A stretch of 64,000 bases of DNA from Pedobacter aquae (lineage in GTDB: Bacteria; Bacteroidota; Bacteroidia; Sphingobacteriales; Sphingobacteriaceae): contig NZ_CP043329.1 of assembly GCF_008195825.1 (NCBI RefSeq), positions 3,658,001 through 3,722,000 of the forward strand. The letters are read 5' to 3'. Positions 1-9,124 of this stretch are shown here, one piece after another. The translations under genes and the position numbers were made by a program. Position 1 is the stretch's first letter, and each line of letters opens with the position of its first letter. Below the pieces are notes generated by a model that was given only the letters and a program-made list of their open reading frames with translations, made no database searches and was not told the origin of the DNA.

Positions 1-997
1 TTTTAACATTAAATAAGCCAAAGCCAGAACCCGCTTCTTTAATGTGCGCTCTAAAGAATAAATCAAATATCTGATTTTTATATTTTTCGTCAATCCCCGA
101 GCCGTTATCAGCAACAATAATAGTAGCTACGCCTTTTTCTACAACAATACTTAAGTTTACAAATTTGTTTTCTTTTTCTAATACTTGGTATTTAAAAGCA
201 TTAGATAGGAGGTTGTTGATGATTAAGAAAATGGAAACCCTATCGCTCCAGAAAGATTCTTCTTGTTGTAAATGGATATGGAATGTAATGGATAAAGTTT
301 TAGCGTAGATAAGATAAACATCTTCCATTTCTTTGATAAGCGATTTAAAATCAACATCAGTGATTTTAAGTTCTCCTCTTTCTAGGCTGTAATAATCATG
401 CATGCTTAAGATAAAATCATCTAGTTTCTGAACAGATTTGTTCATCATCCTTAAAATATCTTTTACCTCATCTAAATTAGGCGTATTTAAAGCTAGGTTT
501 ATCCCGCCAGAAATACCTACTAGTGGGCCGCGTATATCATGGCTGACAGAGTATGCAAACTTGTCTAACTCTGTGTAAGCTTTGTGCAGTTCTTGATTCT
601 TTAAAGCCAGCATAGAGCTTGCTTCGTAAAAATTTACTGCTTCTTCAATGGCGCTAATAATATCGGCATCTATCCAAGGCTTTTTTACATATCTAAAAAC
701 ATGACCTTTATTGATGGCATCAATAACAGCTTCAATATCAGTATAAGCCGTTAGTAATATTCTTATAGGGTAGGGGTGTGTACTTCTAATTTCAGCGAAA
801 AAATCAACTCCTGTTTGTAAAGGCATCCTTTGGTCGCAAAAAATAACTTTAATATCGGGATGTTTATTTAAATATTGCGTGGCCTCAGCCGTGTTTTGAG
901 CGGTGAATATCTGATAATCAAGTCGTAAAGAAGCCTTAAAACCTATCAGGTTATTCATCTCATCATCTACATACAATATTTTAACTTTTTCTGACAT
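1..997 (-). CDS. Response regulator receiver / histidine kinase hybrid, 3' end cut by window edge
   Basis: I translated this stretch by hand; it is open from an ATG at 997 to the window edge (332 codons visible). Residues 1-120 form a CheY-like receiver domain with the acidic pair D11/D12, the likely phospho-acceptor D55 in FCDQRMP, and the conserved lysine in YVKKPW. A histidine kinase follows: H-box SHDIRGPL with H153, an N-box around NNLLSNAFKY, G1 DNGSGID and the start of a G2 box (GSGFGLF). There is no membrane segment, so the protein is cytoplasmic. The start lies 3 bases after the stop of the upstream sensor kinase, which makes co-transcription and a phosphorelay partnership likely. 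The true C-terminus is outside the window. The receiver subtype resembles the RpfG-like AYTD family of output regulators, but no output domain other than the kinase is visible. Confidence 0.88.
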   Translation of the reverse strand, partial: MSEKVKILYVDDEMNNLIGFKASLRLDYQIFTAQNTAEATQYLNKHPDIKVIFCDQRMPLQTGVDFFAEIRSTHPYPIRILLTAYTDIEAVIDAINKGHVFRYVKKPWIDADIISAIEEAVNFYEASSMLALKNQELHKAYTELDKFAYSVSHDIRGPLVGISGGINLALNTPNLDEVKDILRMMNKSVQKLDDFILSMHDYYSLERGELKITDVDFKSLIKEMEDVYLIYAKTLSITFHIHLQQEESFWSDRVSIFLIINNLLSNAFKYQVLEKENKFVNLSIVVEKGVATIIVADNGSGIDEKYKNQIFDLFFRAHIKEAGSGFGLFNVK

Positions 998-1000
998 GCT

Positions 1001-3147
1001 TTAACCTATAATAATTTGATGAATAAGAGGTATTTTAATCATAAACTCTGTGCCTTTATCTAACGCTGTATTGATGAAAATTTGCCCGTTATGCTTTTTG
1101 ATGGTATTATAAGCAATAGACATACCTAAGCCGGTGCCTTCGCCTACATCTTTAGTAGTAAAGAAGGGGTCAAATATTTTATTTCTTGTACTATCAGACA
1201 TTCCGCAGCCATTATCTACAATAGATATGGTTACAAAATCTTCTGCGGCCAACGTTTTTATGGTAAGTAAGCCATCTTTATCATCAGTATGTTTAATTGC
1301 TATTGCATGAATAGCATTAGAAATAATATTTAAAAATACCTGATTTAGTTTGCCCGGATAACACTCTACCAGTGGTAAATTACCATAATGCTTTTCTACT
1401 TTAATGTTATTATTGTTTAGCAGGTTATTCATGATAACCAAAGTAGAATCTAAACCTTCATTAATATCTGCCCGTTTCAAATCGTCTTCATCAACCCTAG
1501 AAAATATTCTTAAGCCTTTAACAATTTCGGCGGTTCTGGTAGCGCCTTCATGAATACCTTTTAGTAAATGGTTAATTTCTATTTTTAGGTAGTCATAATC
1601 TAGTTCTTCTTTATATTCTTCTATTTCTTTTTGTTTTTCCTCAATAGTTTTATCAGATAAACCTACTTTTTCTATAATCTCTATGGCATCAAAAAGCATA
1701 TTAACATCTCTAAGTAACGGAGAAACGTTAGATGTTACAAAGTTAATAGGGTTGTTAATTTCATGAGCTATGCCGGCAGTTAACTGACCTAAAGAGGCCA
1801 TTTTCTCTGCCTCAACCAGTTGCGTTTGTGTTTGCTTTAAATCTTCTAAAGTATTGCTTAGCTCATCATTGGTTTCTATCAATTCATAAGTTCTTTCTTT
1901 TACTTTTTGCTCTAAAAGGATGTTTTGTTCTCTAATGATACGCTCGTTTTCTTTAGCAATTGCTAGGGCTTGCGCTTGAGATTGTTCTTTTTCTTTTTAA
2001 GGATATTAATTCTATCTGCAAGTGCTAAAGAAAGTAAGGTAACTTCTAAAGCAGTACCCAATTGCATAGAGTAGTTGGTAAAGGTATTATAGGGTAATAA
2101 GCCCGAGTTCTTTAAAATAAATATAATCAGACCGATAAAAAAGCCTGTCCACGCAATAAGAAAGAACTTAGCAGGGCGATAGCCCTGGGCTGTTATGGTA
2201 ATGGCAACAACATAAATAACAACAATAGTATAGATAGCAGCTATATCTATTAGCCTATAGCTTATTAAATCAAAACCTAATATTCTTAGTAATACTGCAC
2301 TACTATAAAGTAAAAGTGATAATATAAAAAGATGATTAAGTTTAGGTGTTCTGCTTTCAGATTGAAGAAAAAGTCTGATAAATATAACTCCTGAAATACC
2401 TGCTAAGCCAGGGAAAATAACCAAAGCTTTATGAAACAAAAAGGGCGTTTCAGAGAATATATATTTAAAACTATGACCTGATAAGGTTATTTGAGTAAGA
2501 AGGGTAAATAAAGTGTAAAGAACATAATATATATAACTAATATCCTTGGTTGATATATATAAAAAGGCATTGTATAAAATCATCACTAATAAAATGCCTA
2601 TTAAAACTCCCCAAAAGATATCATGATTGTTTAGAAACTCAGACATTTTGATATCACTACCTAAATAAATAGGTAGAAACATTTGCTCGCTACTGTTAAC
2701 TTTTAGGTAATAAGTTTGTTCTGCTCCATTGCTCAAGTTTAAATCAAAAATTGCATGTTGATGTTTGTACTTTCTGGCACTGAAATTTTTGGTATTACTT
2801 ATTTTTTGAAAGTAAAGGATACCGTTTCTTTTATAATATAACTCACTATTATCAAGAGATGAGTTCTCTACCATCAGGAGAAGTTTATGATATTCGCTTT
2901 GGTTTTTAATAGTGAATGTTAGCCAAAAATTAGCTTCGCTTAAAGGTAAGATAATGGTTTCCGTATCAGAGGGTTTAAAGTTTTTAGCATTTAAAATATC
3001 TTTAACAGTTAAACTCTTAGTTTTATCTTCAAGAATAGCAACATGATTTCCAATAATGGTATTATCATCTTTAAAGACCAGCTTGGACTGCGCTTTACTT
3101 GTTTGAATGCCTATTAAAATAAATAGAAGTAAAAGTATATTCTTCAT
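1001..3147 (-). pseudogene. 7TM-DISM sensor histidine kinase, split by a one-base frameshift (probably intact in the organism)
   Basis: The ATG at 3147 starts a signal peptide ending near SKAQ. It is followed by an extracellular sensor domain of the 7TMR-DISMED2 type and seven hydrophobic helices (7TMR-DISM_7TM), then the frame ends at about 1963. A second frame resumes at once with a coiled coil (KEKEQSQAQALAIAKENE, ending KVKERTYELIETNDEL) and a kinase: H-box GIAHEINNP, N-box NAIHAI, G1 DNGCGM, G2 GEGTGLGMS. Adding one T on the plus strand in the T5 run at 1994-1998 (or the T5 at 1988-1992) fuses both into one reading frame of the usual 7TM-DISM kinase layout. The downstream piece has only an in-frame TTG as a start, so it is not a separate gene. 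The break is either a sequencing error, a real mutation or, less likely, a programmed -1 shift on tandem AAA-AAG codons. The gene sits in the GNAT/E1-nitroreductase operon. Confidence 0.85.
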
Positions 3148-3161
3148 AAGATGAACCAAAT

Positions 3162-5477
3162 TTAACTGATAAATAGAATTTTTTCTAAAGGTAATCTGTG
3201 AGATTTTATTTCTGGTTCTTCTGCCACAGAAATTTTTGCTAAAAATACTTCTGCATGGTTATGATTTAAACCTGTTAAAGCCTCAAATTCCTTTCTAAGT
3301 AATTGTAGCTCTTCTACACTTTCTTTGTCTAAACCTTCTCCATGCCCATGATTTATCCTGCTAAACAGATATAAAGGAGATATTAAAGGGTGTATAGCTA
3401 AGTGAAGTTGTGTAGCAGCAAGCCAAAAGCGCTCCATTGCTTGGCCACCAAGGAAAAAGCTTTCCAATTGATATTTTGGAACACTTATAAGGCATAATGC
3501 TGATGCCGATGCTATCGTTTTTAATGCTAAAGTATCAAATGCTTTACCGCCTTTTAAAGTTTTTAGCGTTTGTATAACACCAGCATCTTTGATCATGCTT
3601 AAAGCTGCAAGTTGTGAGTTACTGAGGCCTAAAGTTTTAACATCAATACCATCTTGTGATTGCTCGGCATCCTGGGTGGTCCATCGCATTTCACGATGAA
3701 CAAAATCGTAATGACCTTCTTTGTTTAGTAAACGTATTCTGTCGCAAATACCAATCATTCTTCCTAACTTTTTAATTTCATCATCATTAGTAAAATATTG
3801 AAAATGAATATTAGGGATGGTATTGGAGATGTTTTTTAACTCATCCAACTTTTCTTGTGGTAATATTTGTTTTACTGATGGATTGCGGTTAGTACATCTT
3901 TTAAAGATATAAGAAGCAAGTTCTTTTAGAGATGAATTTGTATTTGATACTGAGTTTTCAAAATGAATAGCTGCAACCAATTGCTCATTTCCAGAAAGAG
4001 GGAAAAGGCTTATTTTAGCTTCTAAATTGTAGCTTAAAGCTTTTAAATAAAGATTCTCAAAAGCAGCACCCAAGGATATAAAAGAAGCTGTTTTCTGGAA
4101 ATCTCCAAAAGAATAAGAACGGTTTTCTTCATGAAAAAGATAAAGAAAGCCATCTTTAAAAAGCCATTTCCAAGGTTGGTCATTCCCGGTAGATGGTGCT
4201 GCCGAGGCGGCATGTACTAAAGCCTTTAGCGTATCATCATCAGGAACTATAGGCGATGGGCTTCTTGATATGGAGACTTGATTAGCTAAATTTATTAAAT
4301 CTTGTTTTGATAAAGGTTGGTGTGGATTTATTCTTTCTGCTACATGTTCTGGTGAACCATCTTTTGGGTTGGCAATAAGTTCTTCTAAATCAATATAATA
4401 TCTGCCAGAAGCATGAAACTGATTTAGTAAAATTCTTCTGCTTACATCAGCTGCTACAGCGCCACCTAAAGTAACAGAGCTTGCAAGTTGTGGCCATGTA
4501 TTTATGGTTTGCTGCACTTCTACCATAGATGCTTTGCCTCTTAAAGAGATATTTTCTGCACCAAGCATTTGCAATATCAAAGGTATTTTTTCCTCGTTAC
4601 TTAATTCTTTAATATTCTGCGGATTAATTCCTTTTAACGTACCATGAAGCAGCTCTCTATTGGGATCTAAGTCAAACCGTTCTACATCAAGCATTCCTCT
4701 GTCGCTGGTATCCATCAAAACAGGAATTTGTAATGCTTTAGCTTTATGTCTGGCTATAATTTTCATGTCTAAGCCATCACATTCATCCACCAAAAGGTCT
4801 ATTTTGCCGTCTTTTAAAAAGAAATCATCTAAATTATTTTCTGTTAAGCCCTCTTTAAAGCAAATAACCTTTAAAAAAGGGTCTATTTCTAAAATTTCAC
4901 GAGCGGCAATGACCACTTTTGATAAACCTAAATTGCTTACACCACTTCTAATTCTATTGAGGTTACTTAACTCTAAACTGTCAAAATCTGCTAAACGTAA
5001 TTCGCCGCAGCCTCTTTCCATAGCTAAAGTAAGCGCAATAGATTGCCCAACAGAAAGGCCAATAATACCTATCCTTTTTTGACTTAATAAATCTCTCTCT
5101 GCTCTGGTGATTTTGTATTGATTTCTATTAGTTCTTACCTCTATAAAAGCTTCTTCATCTAACAGATGGACTAATTTTTTACTCCAAGGGTAATAAACCC
5201 AAACACCATATTGTTCTAAAGTTAATTCGCCAATTTCTTCTTCAATGAGCTTAGTTGATACATCTTCTGTTAGCCTAATGGATGGATTTTTAGATTTAAC
5301 AAACTCCTGTAATTGACTTAAAATTTCATCATGTACAAATAGTACCTGCTGCTGCTCAAATAACTGATTGAAAGTTTCTTGATCTTCTTTTTGATATATT
5401 CTGAGAATTAAAGGCTGATAAATTTCTTTAAGAGCATTGTTAGTCTGATTTAATTGAGAAGTATAGGTATTAGACAT
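3162..5477 (-). CDS. ThiF/E1-like adenylation domain fused to a nitroreductase domain (Rv1355c-like architecture)
   Basis: The 771-residue protein has no signal peptide. Residues 1-130 are unassigned. Residues about 131-390 are a ThiF/MoeB/E1-like Rossmann domain: nucleotide loop GIIGLSVGQS (137-146), DFDSLELSNLNR (164-175) with the acidic residue and arginine that bind ATP in this family, and DECDGLDMK (231-239) at the position of the usual adenylation DxxDN motif. No CxxC zinc pair is seen. Residues about 410-760 are nitroreductase-like, with AAPSTGNDQPWKW (426-438) matching the FMN-binding entry motif. The same two-domain order is annotated as the Rv1355c family in actinobacteria and Bacteroidota. 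The substrate is unknown: E1-like domains activate carboxylates as adenylates, and flavin oxidases act beside them in azole-type peptide modification. The gene lies 10 bases after the GNAT gene and 14 before the sensor kinase start. Confidence 0.85.
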   Translation of the reverse strand: MSNTYTSQLNQTNNALKEIYQPLILRIYQKEDQETFNQLFEQQQVLFVHDEILSQLQEFVKSKNPSIRLTEDVSTKLIEEEIGELTLEQYGVWVYYPWSKKLVHLLDEEAFIEVRTNRNQYKITRAERDLLSQKRIGIIGLSVGQSIALTLAMERGCGELRLADFDSLELSNLNRIRSGVSNLGLSKVVIAAREILEIDPFLKVICFKEGLTENNLDDFFLKDGKIDLLVDECDGLDMKIIARHKAKALQIPVLMDTSDRGMLDVERFDLDPNRELLHGTLKGINPQNIKELSNEEKIPLILQMLGAENISLRGKASMVEVQQTINTWPQLASSVTLGGAVAADVSRRILLNQFHASGRYYIDLEELIANPKDGSPEHVAERINPHQPLSKQDLINLANQVSISRSPSPIVPDDDTLKALVHAASAAPSTGNDQPWKWLFKDGFLYLFHEENRSYSFGDFQKTASFISLGAAFENLYLKALSYNLEAKISLFPLSGNEQLVAAIHFENSVSNTNSSLKELASYIFKRCTNRNPSVKQILPQEKLDELKNISNTIPNIHFQYFTNDDEIKKLGRMIGICDRIRLLNKEGHYDFVHREMRWTTQDAEQSQDGIDVKTLGLSNSQLAALSMIKDAGVIQTLKTLKGGKAFDTLALKTIASASALCLISVPKYQLESFFLGGQAMERFWLAATQLHLAIHPLISPLYLFSRINHGHGEGLDKESVEELQLLRKEFEALTGLNHNHAEVFLAKISVAEEPEIKSHRLPLEKILFIS

Positions 5478-5487
5478 TTCTTAGGGT

Positions 5488-6303
5488 TTAGTAGAAGATA
5501 TCAAATTCATCTAAGTCTTTATTTTCTAGTTGGGAATTTGGTAAAGAGGTATTGGCAATAGCCGCTTTTAAATCCCAATTTTCTAGTCGAGGTATTTGTA
5601 TTTCATAGTGTATTTCTATTTGTTTGTTTCTAAGTTTTTCTAACCGAGTGATATTCAAATCTTTTCTAAGTTTAAAAATAGCGTCCTTTTCTTCATCTAT
5701 TGCTTTACTCAAAAGTTCTGGATCTTTTAAAATCATGGTAGTAGCAATTAAATCTAGTTTAGGATAATAAAAGGTGCCATTATTTCCTATGCTGGTTTCT
5801 ATTTCATAGCCAGAATTAATACCCATTTGTACAGTGTATGGGGCGCAAAGAGCAAAAATAGATTTAATGCCAATTTGTGTAGAGATGGCTACGCAAGCTC
5901 TAGATAAGAAAATACTACCCACGCCGTAGCCAGCAATTTCTCTTGAGTTCCAAAGGCCACAAAATTCGCCAGTTCCTTGTTGTGCATACTGGTAAACTAG
6001 ATTGGTTACAGCGGGGTCTAAGGCCTTTGTAGCTTCTTCTATTGGTAAAGGTTGGCTACCACCAGCTACATGTATACGTACACCGCCATAAACCTTTTTT
6101 CTGTCTAAAGACTCTACAATCAATACAAAAGCACCAGGGTTATCTGTCCATTCATTTTTTGATGAAGTAACCTTAGTAACGCCAATGCTAGTAAGTACAT
6201 TCTTATGCCCTTCCACAAATAAGGCACAAGTTTCAGGGTCATCAATTGCCCTAAAAGCTCTTAACCTTACCTCTGGTTTTTCTTTATTTAAATAAGACTC
6301 CAT
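5488..6303 (-). CDS. GNAT-fold acyltransferase-like protein, first gene of the operon
   Basis: This is a 271-residue soluble protein without signal or membrane segment. The central part reads like a GNAT fold of the autoinducer-synthase/FeeM type: an antiparallel strand pair (VLIVES, VYGGVRIHVAGG), then a strand and helix with GEFCGLWNSREIAGYGVG at the position of the acyl-CoA pyrophosphate loop, then SRACVAISTQIGIKSIFALC and a late YTVQMGINSGYEI helix-turn that resembles the last GNAT helix. The first 20 and last 80 residues are unassigned, and the C-terminus is charged. The gene leads a minus-strand operon with an E1-nitroreductase fusion and two signalling kinases. I infer that it acylates a small molecule or peptide, but no substrate is shown by the sequence. 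The fold assignment is from pattern only and is less certain than that of the neighbours. Confidence 0.65.
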   Translation of the reverse strand: MESYLNKEKPEVRLRAFRAIDDPETCALFVEGHKNVLTSIGVTKVTSSKNEWTDNPGAFVLIVESLDRKKVYGGVRIHVAGGSQPLPIEEATKALDPAVTNLVYQYAQQGTGEFCGLWNSREIAGYGVGSIFLSRACVAISTQIGIKSIFALCAPYTVQMGINSGYEIETSIGNNGTFYYPKLDLIATTMILKDPELLSKAIDEEKDAIFKLRKDLNITRLEKLRNKQIEIHYEIQIPRLENWDLKAAIANTSLPNSQLENKDLDEFDIFY

Positions 6304-6698
6304 TATGATGTACTAATGTGTAGTGAAATAAATATAGCTAAGAAAATCTTATACCTATTATATGGGATAAAAGTTATTAAAATTTTTTTTAATAAGAATA
6401 AAATTAATAAATAAATAGCCTTTAAGGTGGTTTTAATTTGTTTTAAAGCTAAAAAGGCTATGATACAAGCATTTATTTAAAAGTCTAATAGGTAATAATT
6501 TAATTGTAACAAGCCTACTAAGTGTTCTGTATCCTAATTTAAACATCAAAAAATCAGTTTAATAATTAGAATTAATGGGTTTAACTAAAAAATCCACATT
6601 TAATAGTGTAAATAAGCAATATTTTTTACAAATTGGCATCGCCGTAGCAACCAATTAGAAATAATAGAATTAGGCAACAAAAACAACAGAATTTCCAA
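6304..6698. other. Divergent intergenic region between the GNAT operon and uxaC
   Basis: These 395 bases have no convincing gene. They hold an inverted repeat TAGCCTTT (6416-6423) / AAAGGCTA (6453-6460) that could form a hairpin, AT-rich stretches expected of promoters for both directions, and the operator-like palindrome at 6631-6656. No perfect TAnnTTTG -7 box was found on either strand. Confidence 0.6.
6631..6656. promoter_or_regulatory. Operator-like inverted repeat upstream of uxaC
   Basis: The arms AATTGG (6631-6636) and CCAATT (6651-6656) are perfect, and the core contains GGCATCG and TAGCAACC. The GGCATCG half matches the core of the site before susC (12332-12338). It lies 42 bases before the uxaC start, as expected for a repressor site. 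Assignment to the LacI-family protein at 11217-12224 is inference. Confidence 0.45.
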
Positions 6699-8105
6699 AT
6701 GAAAGAAGGCGCAGTAATACCAGAAGATTTTTTACTTTACAGCAAGCAGGCAAAGGTTTTATATCATGATTATGCTAAGGATTTACCCATCATAGATTAT
6801 CATAATCACCTTCCTCCACAAGAGATTGCGGAGAATAAAAAATTTAGTAGTTTAACAGAAATCTGGTTAAAAGGAGATCATTACAAGTGGAGAGCCATGA
6901 GAGCTCTAGGGGTGGATGAAAACTATATTACAGGCAGCGCTTCTGATGAGGAAAAATTTATGGCCTGGGCTAAAGTGGTGCCAGCAACAGTAAGAAACCC
7001 ACTTTTCCATTGGACACATATGGAGCTTAAGAACCCTTTCGGAATTCAAAGTTTCTTAAATGAGCAATCAGCATCAAAAATTTATAATCATGCTAATGAG
7101 CTATTAGCACAAGATAACTTTTCTACGCAAGGTTTATTAACCCAATTTAATGTAGTTATGGTGGGTACTACAGATGACCCTTGTGATGATTTAAAATACC
7201 ATAAGCAATTACAAGAAAGTAGTTTTGCAGTTAAGGTAAAACCTTCTTTCCGTCCGGATAAATCTTTATTAATTGGCGATGTAAATGCTTACAGAGCTTA
7301 TATCCAAAAATTATCAGCAGCATCGGGTATACAAATTACAGATGTAGAGTCTTTAATTGCAGCATTAAGAAACAGGGTTGATTATTTTGAAGCTCATGGT
7401 GCAAGTATATCTGACCATGGTTTACAAGCAATTCCAACAAAATTAACTTTAACAGATGCCCAAAAGCAAGAATATAAAAAGCTTTTAGCTGGCGATGTAG
7501 ATACTTTTTCTGATACAGATGCATTTGCTGGATATGTTTTAACCGAGTTGGGAAAAATTTATCATGAAAAAGGTTGGGTACAGCAATTCCATTTAGGTGC
7601 TATTCGTAACAACAACCACGGTATGATGAGAAAATTAGGTCCTGATACCGGATACGACTCTATAGCCGATTTCAAACAAGCCGAAAGTCTGTCTAATTTC
7701 TTAGGAAATCTTTCTTTAGAAGACCAATTAACCAAAACTATTCTTTATAACCTTAACCCAGCAGATAACGATGTTTTTGCTACCATGATAGGTAATTTTG
7801 CCGATGGTAAAACAAAAGGTAAGATGCAATTTGGTTCTGGTTGGTGGTTCTTAGACCAAAAAGATGGAATGGAAAAACAATTGAATTCATTATCAAATAT
7901 GGGGGTTTTAAGTACTTTCGTAGGGATGCTTACAGATTCTAGAAGTTTCCTTTCTTACTCTAGACATGAATATTTCAGAAGAATATTATGTAACCTTTTA
8001 GGTTCTGAGATGGAGAATGGCCAAATCCCTGATGATGAAAAATGGATTGGACAAATTGTAAAAGATATCTGCTACTATAACGCTAAACAATACTTTAATT
8101 TATAA
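6699..8105 (+). CDS. uxaC: Glucuronate/galacturonate isomerase
   Basis: UxaC converts D-galacturonate to D-tagaturonate, and D-glucuronate to D-fructuronate, the first cytoplasmic step of hexuronate breakdown. The 468-residue length is that of the family. The N-terminal IIDYHNHLPP (31-40) is the metal-site motif of the amidohydrolase-like TIM barrel, and the C-terminal half holds the conserved FHLGAIRNNN, GSGWWFLDQ and LTDSRSFLSYSRHEYFRR stretches. There is no signal peptide. It starts the operon uxaC-kdgK-kdgA-MFS; its stop overlaps the kdgK start by one base (TAATG). UxaB and UxaA, which act next, are encoded 24 kb downstream. An operator-like palindrome precedes the gene. Confidence 0.96.
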   Translation: MKEGAVIPEDFLLYSKQAKVLYHDYAKDLPIIDYHNHLPPQEIAENKKFSSLTEIWLKGDHYKWRAMRALGVDENYITGSASDEEKFMAWAKVVPATVRNPLFHWTHMELKNPFGIQSFLNEQSASKIYNHANELLAQDNFSTQGLLTQFNVVMVGTTDDPCDDLKYHKQLQESSFAVKVKPSFRPDKSLLIGDVNAYRAYIQKLSAASGIQITDVESLIAALRNRVDYFEAHGASISDHGLQAIPTKLTLTDAQKQEYKKLLAGDVDTFSDTDAFAGYVLTELGKIYHEKGWVQQFHLGAIRNNNHGMMRKLGPDTGYDSIADFKQAESLSNFLGNLSLEDQLTKTILYNLNPADNDVFATMIGNFADGKTKGKMQFGSGWWFLDQKDGMEKQLNSLSNMGVLSTFVGMLTDSRSFLSYSRHEYFRRILCNLLGSEMENGQIPDDEKWIGQIVKDICYYNAKQYFNL

Positions 8106-9124
8106 TGAGTAAAATATTAACCTTTGGTGAGCTATTACTAAGAATTTCTCCGGATGCAAACGGCGAATGGTTAAAAAATAATGAAATCCCAATTTTTGTT
8201 GGCGGAGCCGAGCTAAATGTAGCTACCGGCTTAGCCATCTGGGGTGCTGATGTATCTTTTTTTACTGCTTTACCAGATCATGATCTTACCAAAGAGATTT
8301 TAGGTTATGTAGAAAATCTAAATATTGATGCTTCAAGAATTGCATTACAAGGAGAGCGTATTGGAATTTATTACCTTACCCAAGGTAAAGATTTAAAAAG
8401 CGCAGGCGTCATTTATGATAGAGCTTATTCATCATTTTATGCTTTAAAACCTGGAGATGTAAATTGGGACAAAGTACTAGAAGGCGTAAGCCATTTTCAG
8501 TTTAGTGCCATATGCCCTGCTGTTTCGCAAAATGCTGCAAACGTTTGCCTCGAAGCTGTAAAAGCCTGTAAAGCAAGAGGTATACATGTTTCTTTAGATT
8601 TAAATTATAGAGCAAAGCTTTGGAAATACGGTAAAAATCCGGTAGAAGTTATGCCAGAAATTGCTTCTTATTGCGATTTGATTATGGGTAATTTATGGGC
8701 GGCTCATCAAATGCTGGGTACGGCCTTAGATGATACTTTGATAGCTCAAGATGCTAAGGAAGCTTATCTTCAACATGCCGAAAAAACATCCTTAGAAATC
8801 ATGAGTAAATTTCCTAACTGTAAAGCGATAGCTAATACCTTCAGGTTTGAAAACGGCGAAGGTATTAATTACTATACCACGTTTTATAAAGAGGCCAAAC
8901 TACATGTATCTCAACAATATCAGGTAGATAAAATCATCAATAAAGTAGGAAGTGGAGATACCTTTATGGGTGGTTTACTTTTTGGTATATCATCTGGCTA
9001 TAGCACACAGGATACTTTAGAATTTGCAACGGCGGCAGCTTTTAAAAAGCTTTTCATCCCAACAGATTCAACATCAACAACTAAAGAAGAAATATTACAA
9101 ACTATAAAAGACTATGCCTCATAA
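8105..9124 (+). CDS. kdgK: 2-dehydro-3-deoxygluconokinase (PfkB family)
   Basis: The enzyme phosphorylates 2-keto-3-deoxygluconate (KDG) to KDPG with ATP. The 339-residue cytoplasmic protein shows the ribokinase-family N-terminal glycine pair (FVGGAELNVATGLA, 31-44) and the C-terminal signature NKVGSGDTFMGG (279-290), in which D285 is the expected catalytic base. It is coupled to uxaC through a one-base overlap and to kdgA through an 11-base overlap. KDG is the product of UxaA, encoded at 33959-35611, so the two hexuronate clusters join at this enzyme. Another PfkB sugar kinase specificity is possible from sequence alone, but the neighbours strongly favour KDG. Confidence 0.93.
   Translation: MSKILTFGELLLRISPDANGEWLKNNEIPIFVGGAELNVATGLAIWGADVSFFTALPDHDLTKEILGYVENLNIDASRIALQGERIGIYYLTQGKDLKSAGVIYDRAYSSFYALKPGDVNWDKVLEGVSHFQFSAICPAVSQNAANVCLEAVKACKARGIHVSLDLNYRAKLWKYGKNPVEVMPEIASYCDLIMGNLWAAHQMLGTALDDTLIAQDAKEAYLQHAEKTSLEIMSKFPNCKAIANTFRFENGEGINYYTTFYKEAKLHVSQQYQVDKIINKVGSGDTFMGGLLFGISSGYSTQDTLEFATAAAFKKLFIPTDSTSTTKEEILQTIKDYAS

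Noticed and set aside
1001-1882. Stand-alone histidine kinase gene
   Set aside because: It has only a TTG start, and the sequence just upstream in the same frame encodes a coiled coil joining it to the 7TM protein; it is the second part of a frameshifted gene.
4660-5082. Plus-strand ORF of 140 codons inside the E1-nitroreductase gene
   Set aside because: It is an antisense shadow of a well-supported domain, serine/lysine-rich without family features.
6575-6658. 27-codon ATG frame just before uxaC (a possible precursor peptide of the divergent E1/nitroreductase operon)
   Set aside because: It lies on the strand opposite to that operon, overlaps the operator-like palindrome, and has no leader/core pattern or start-region support.
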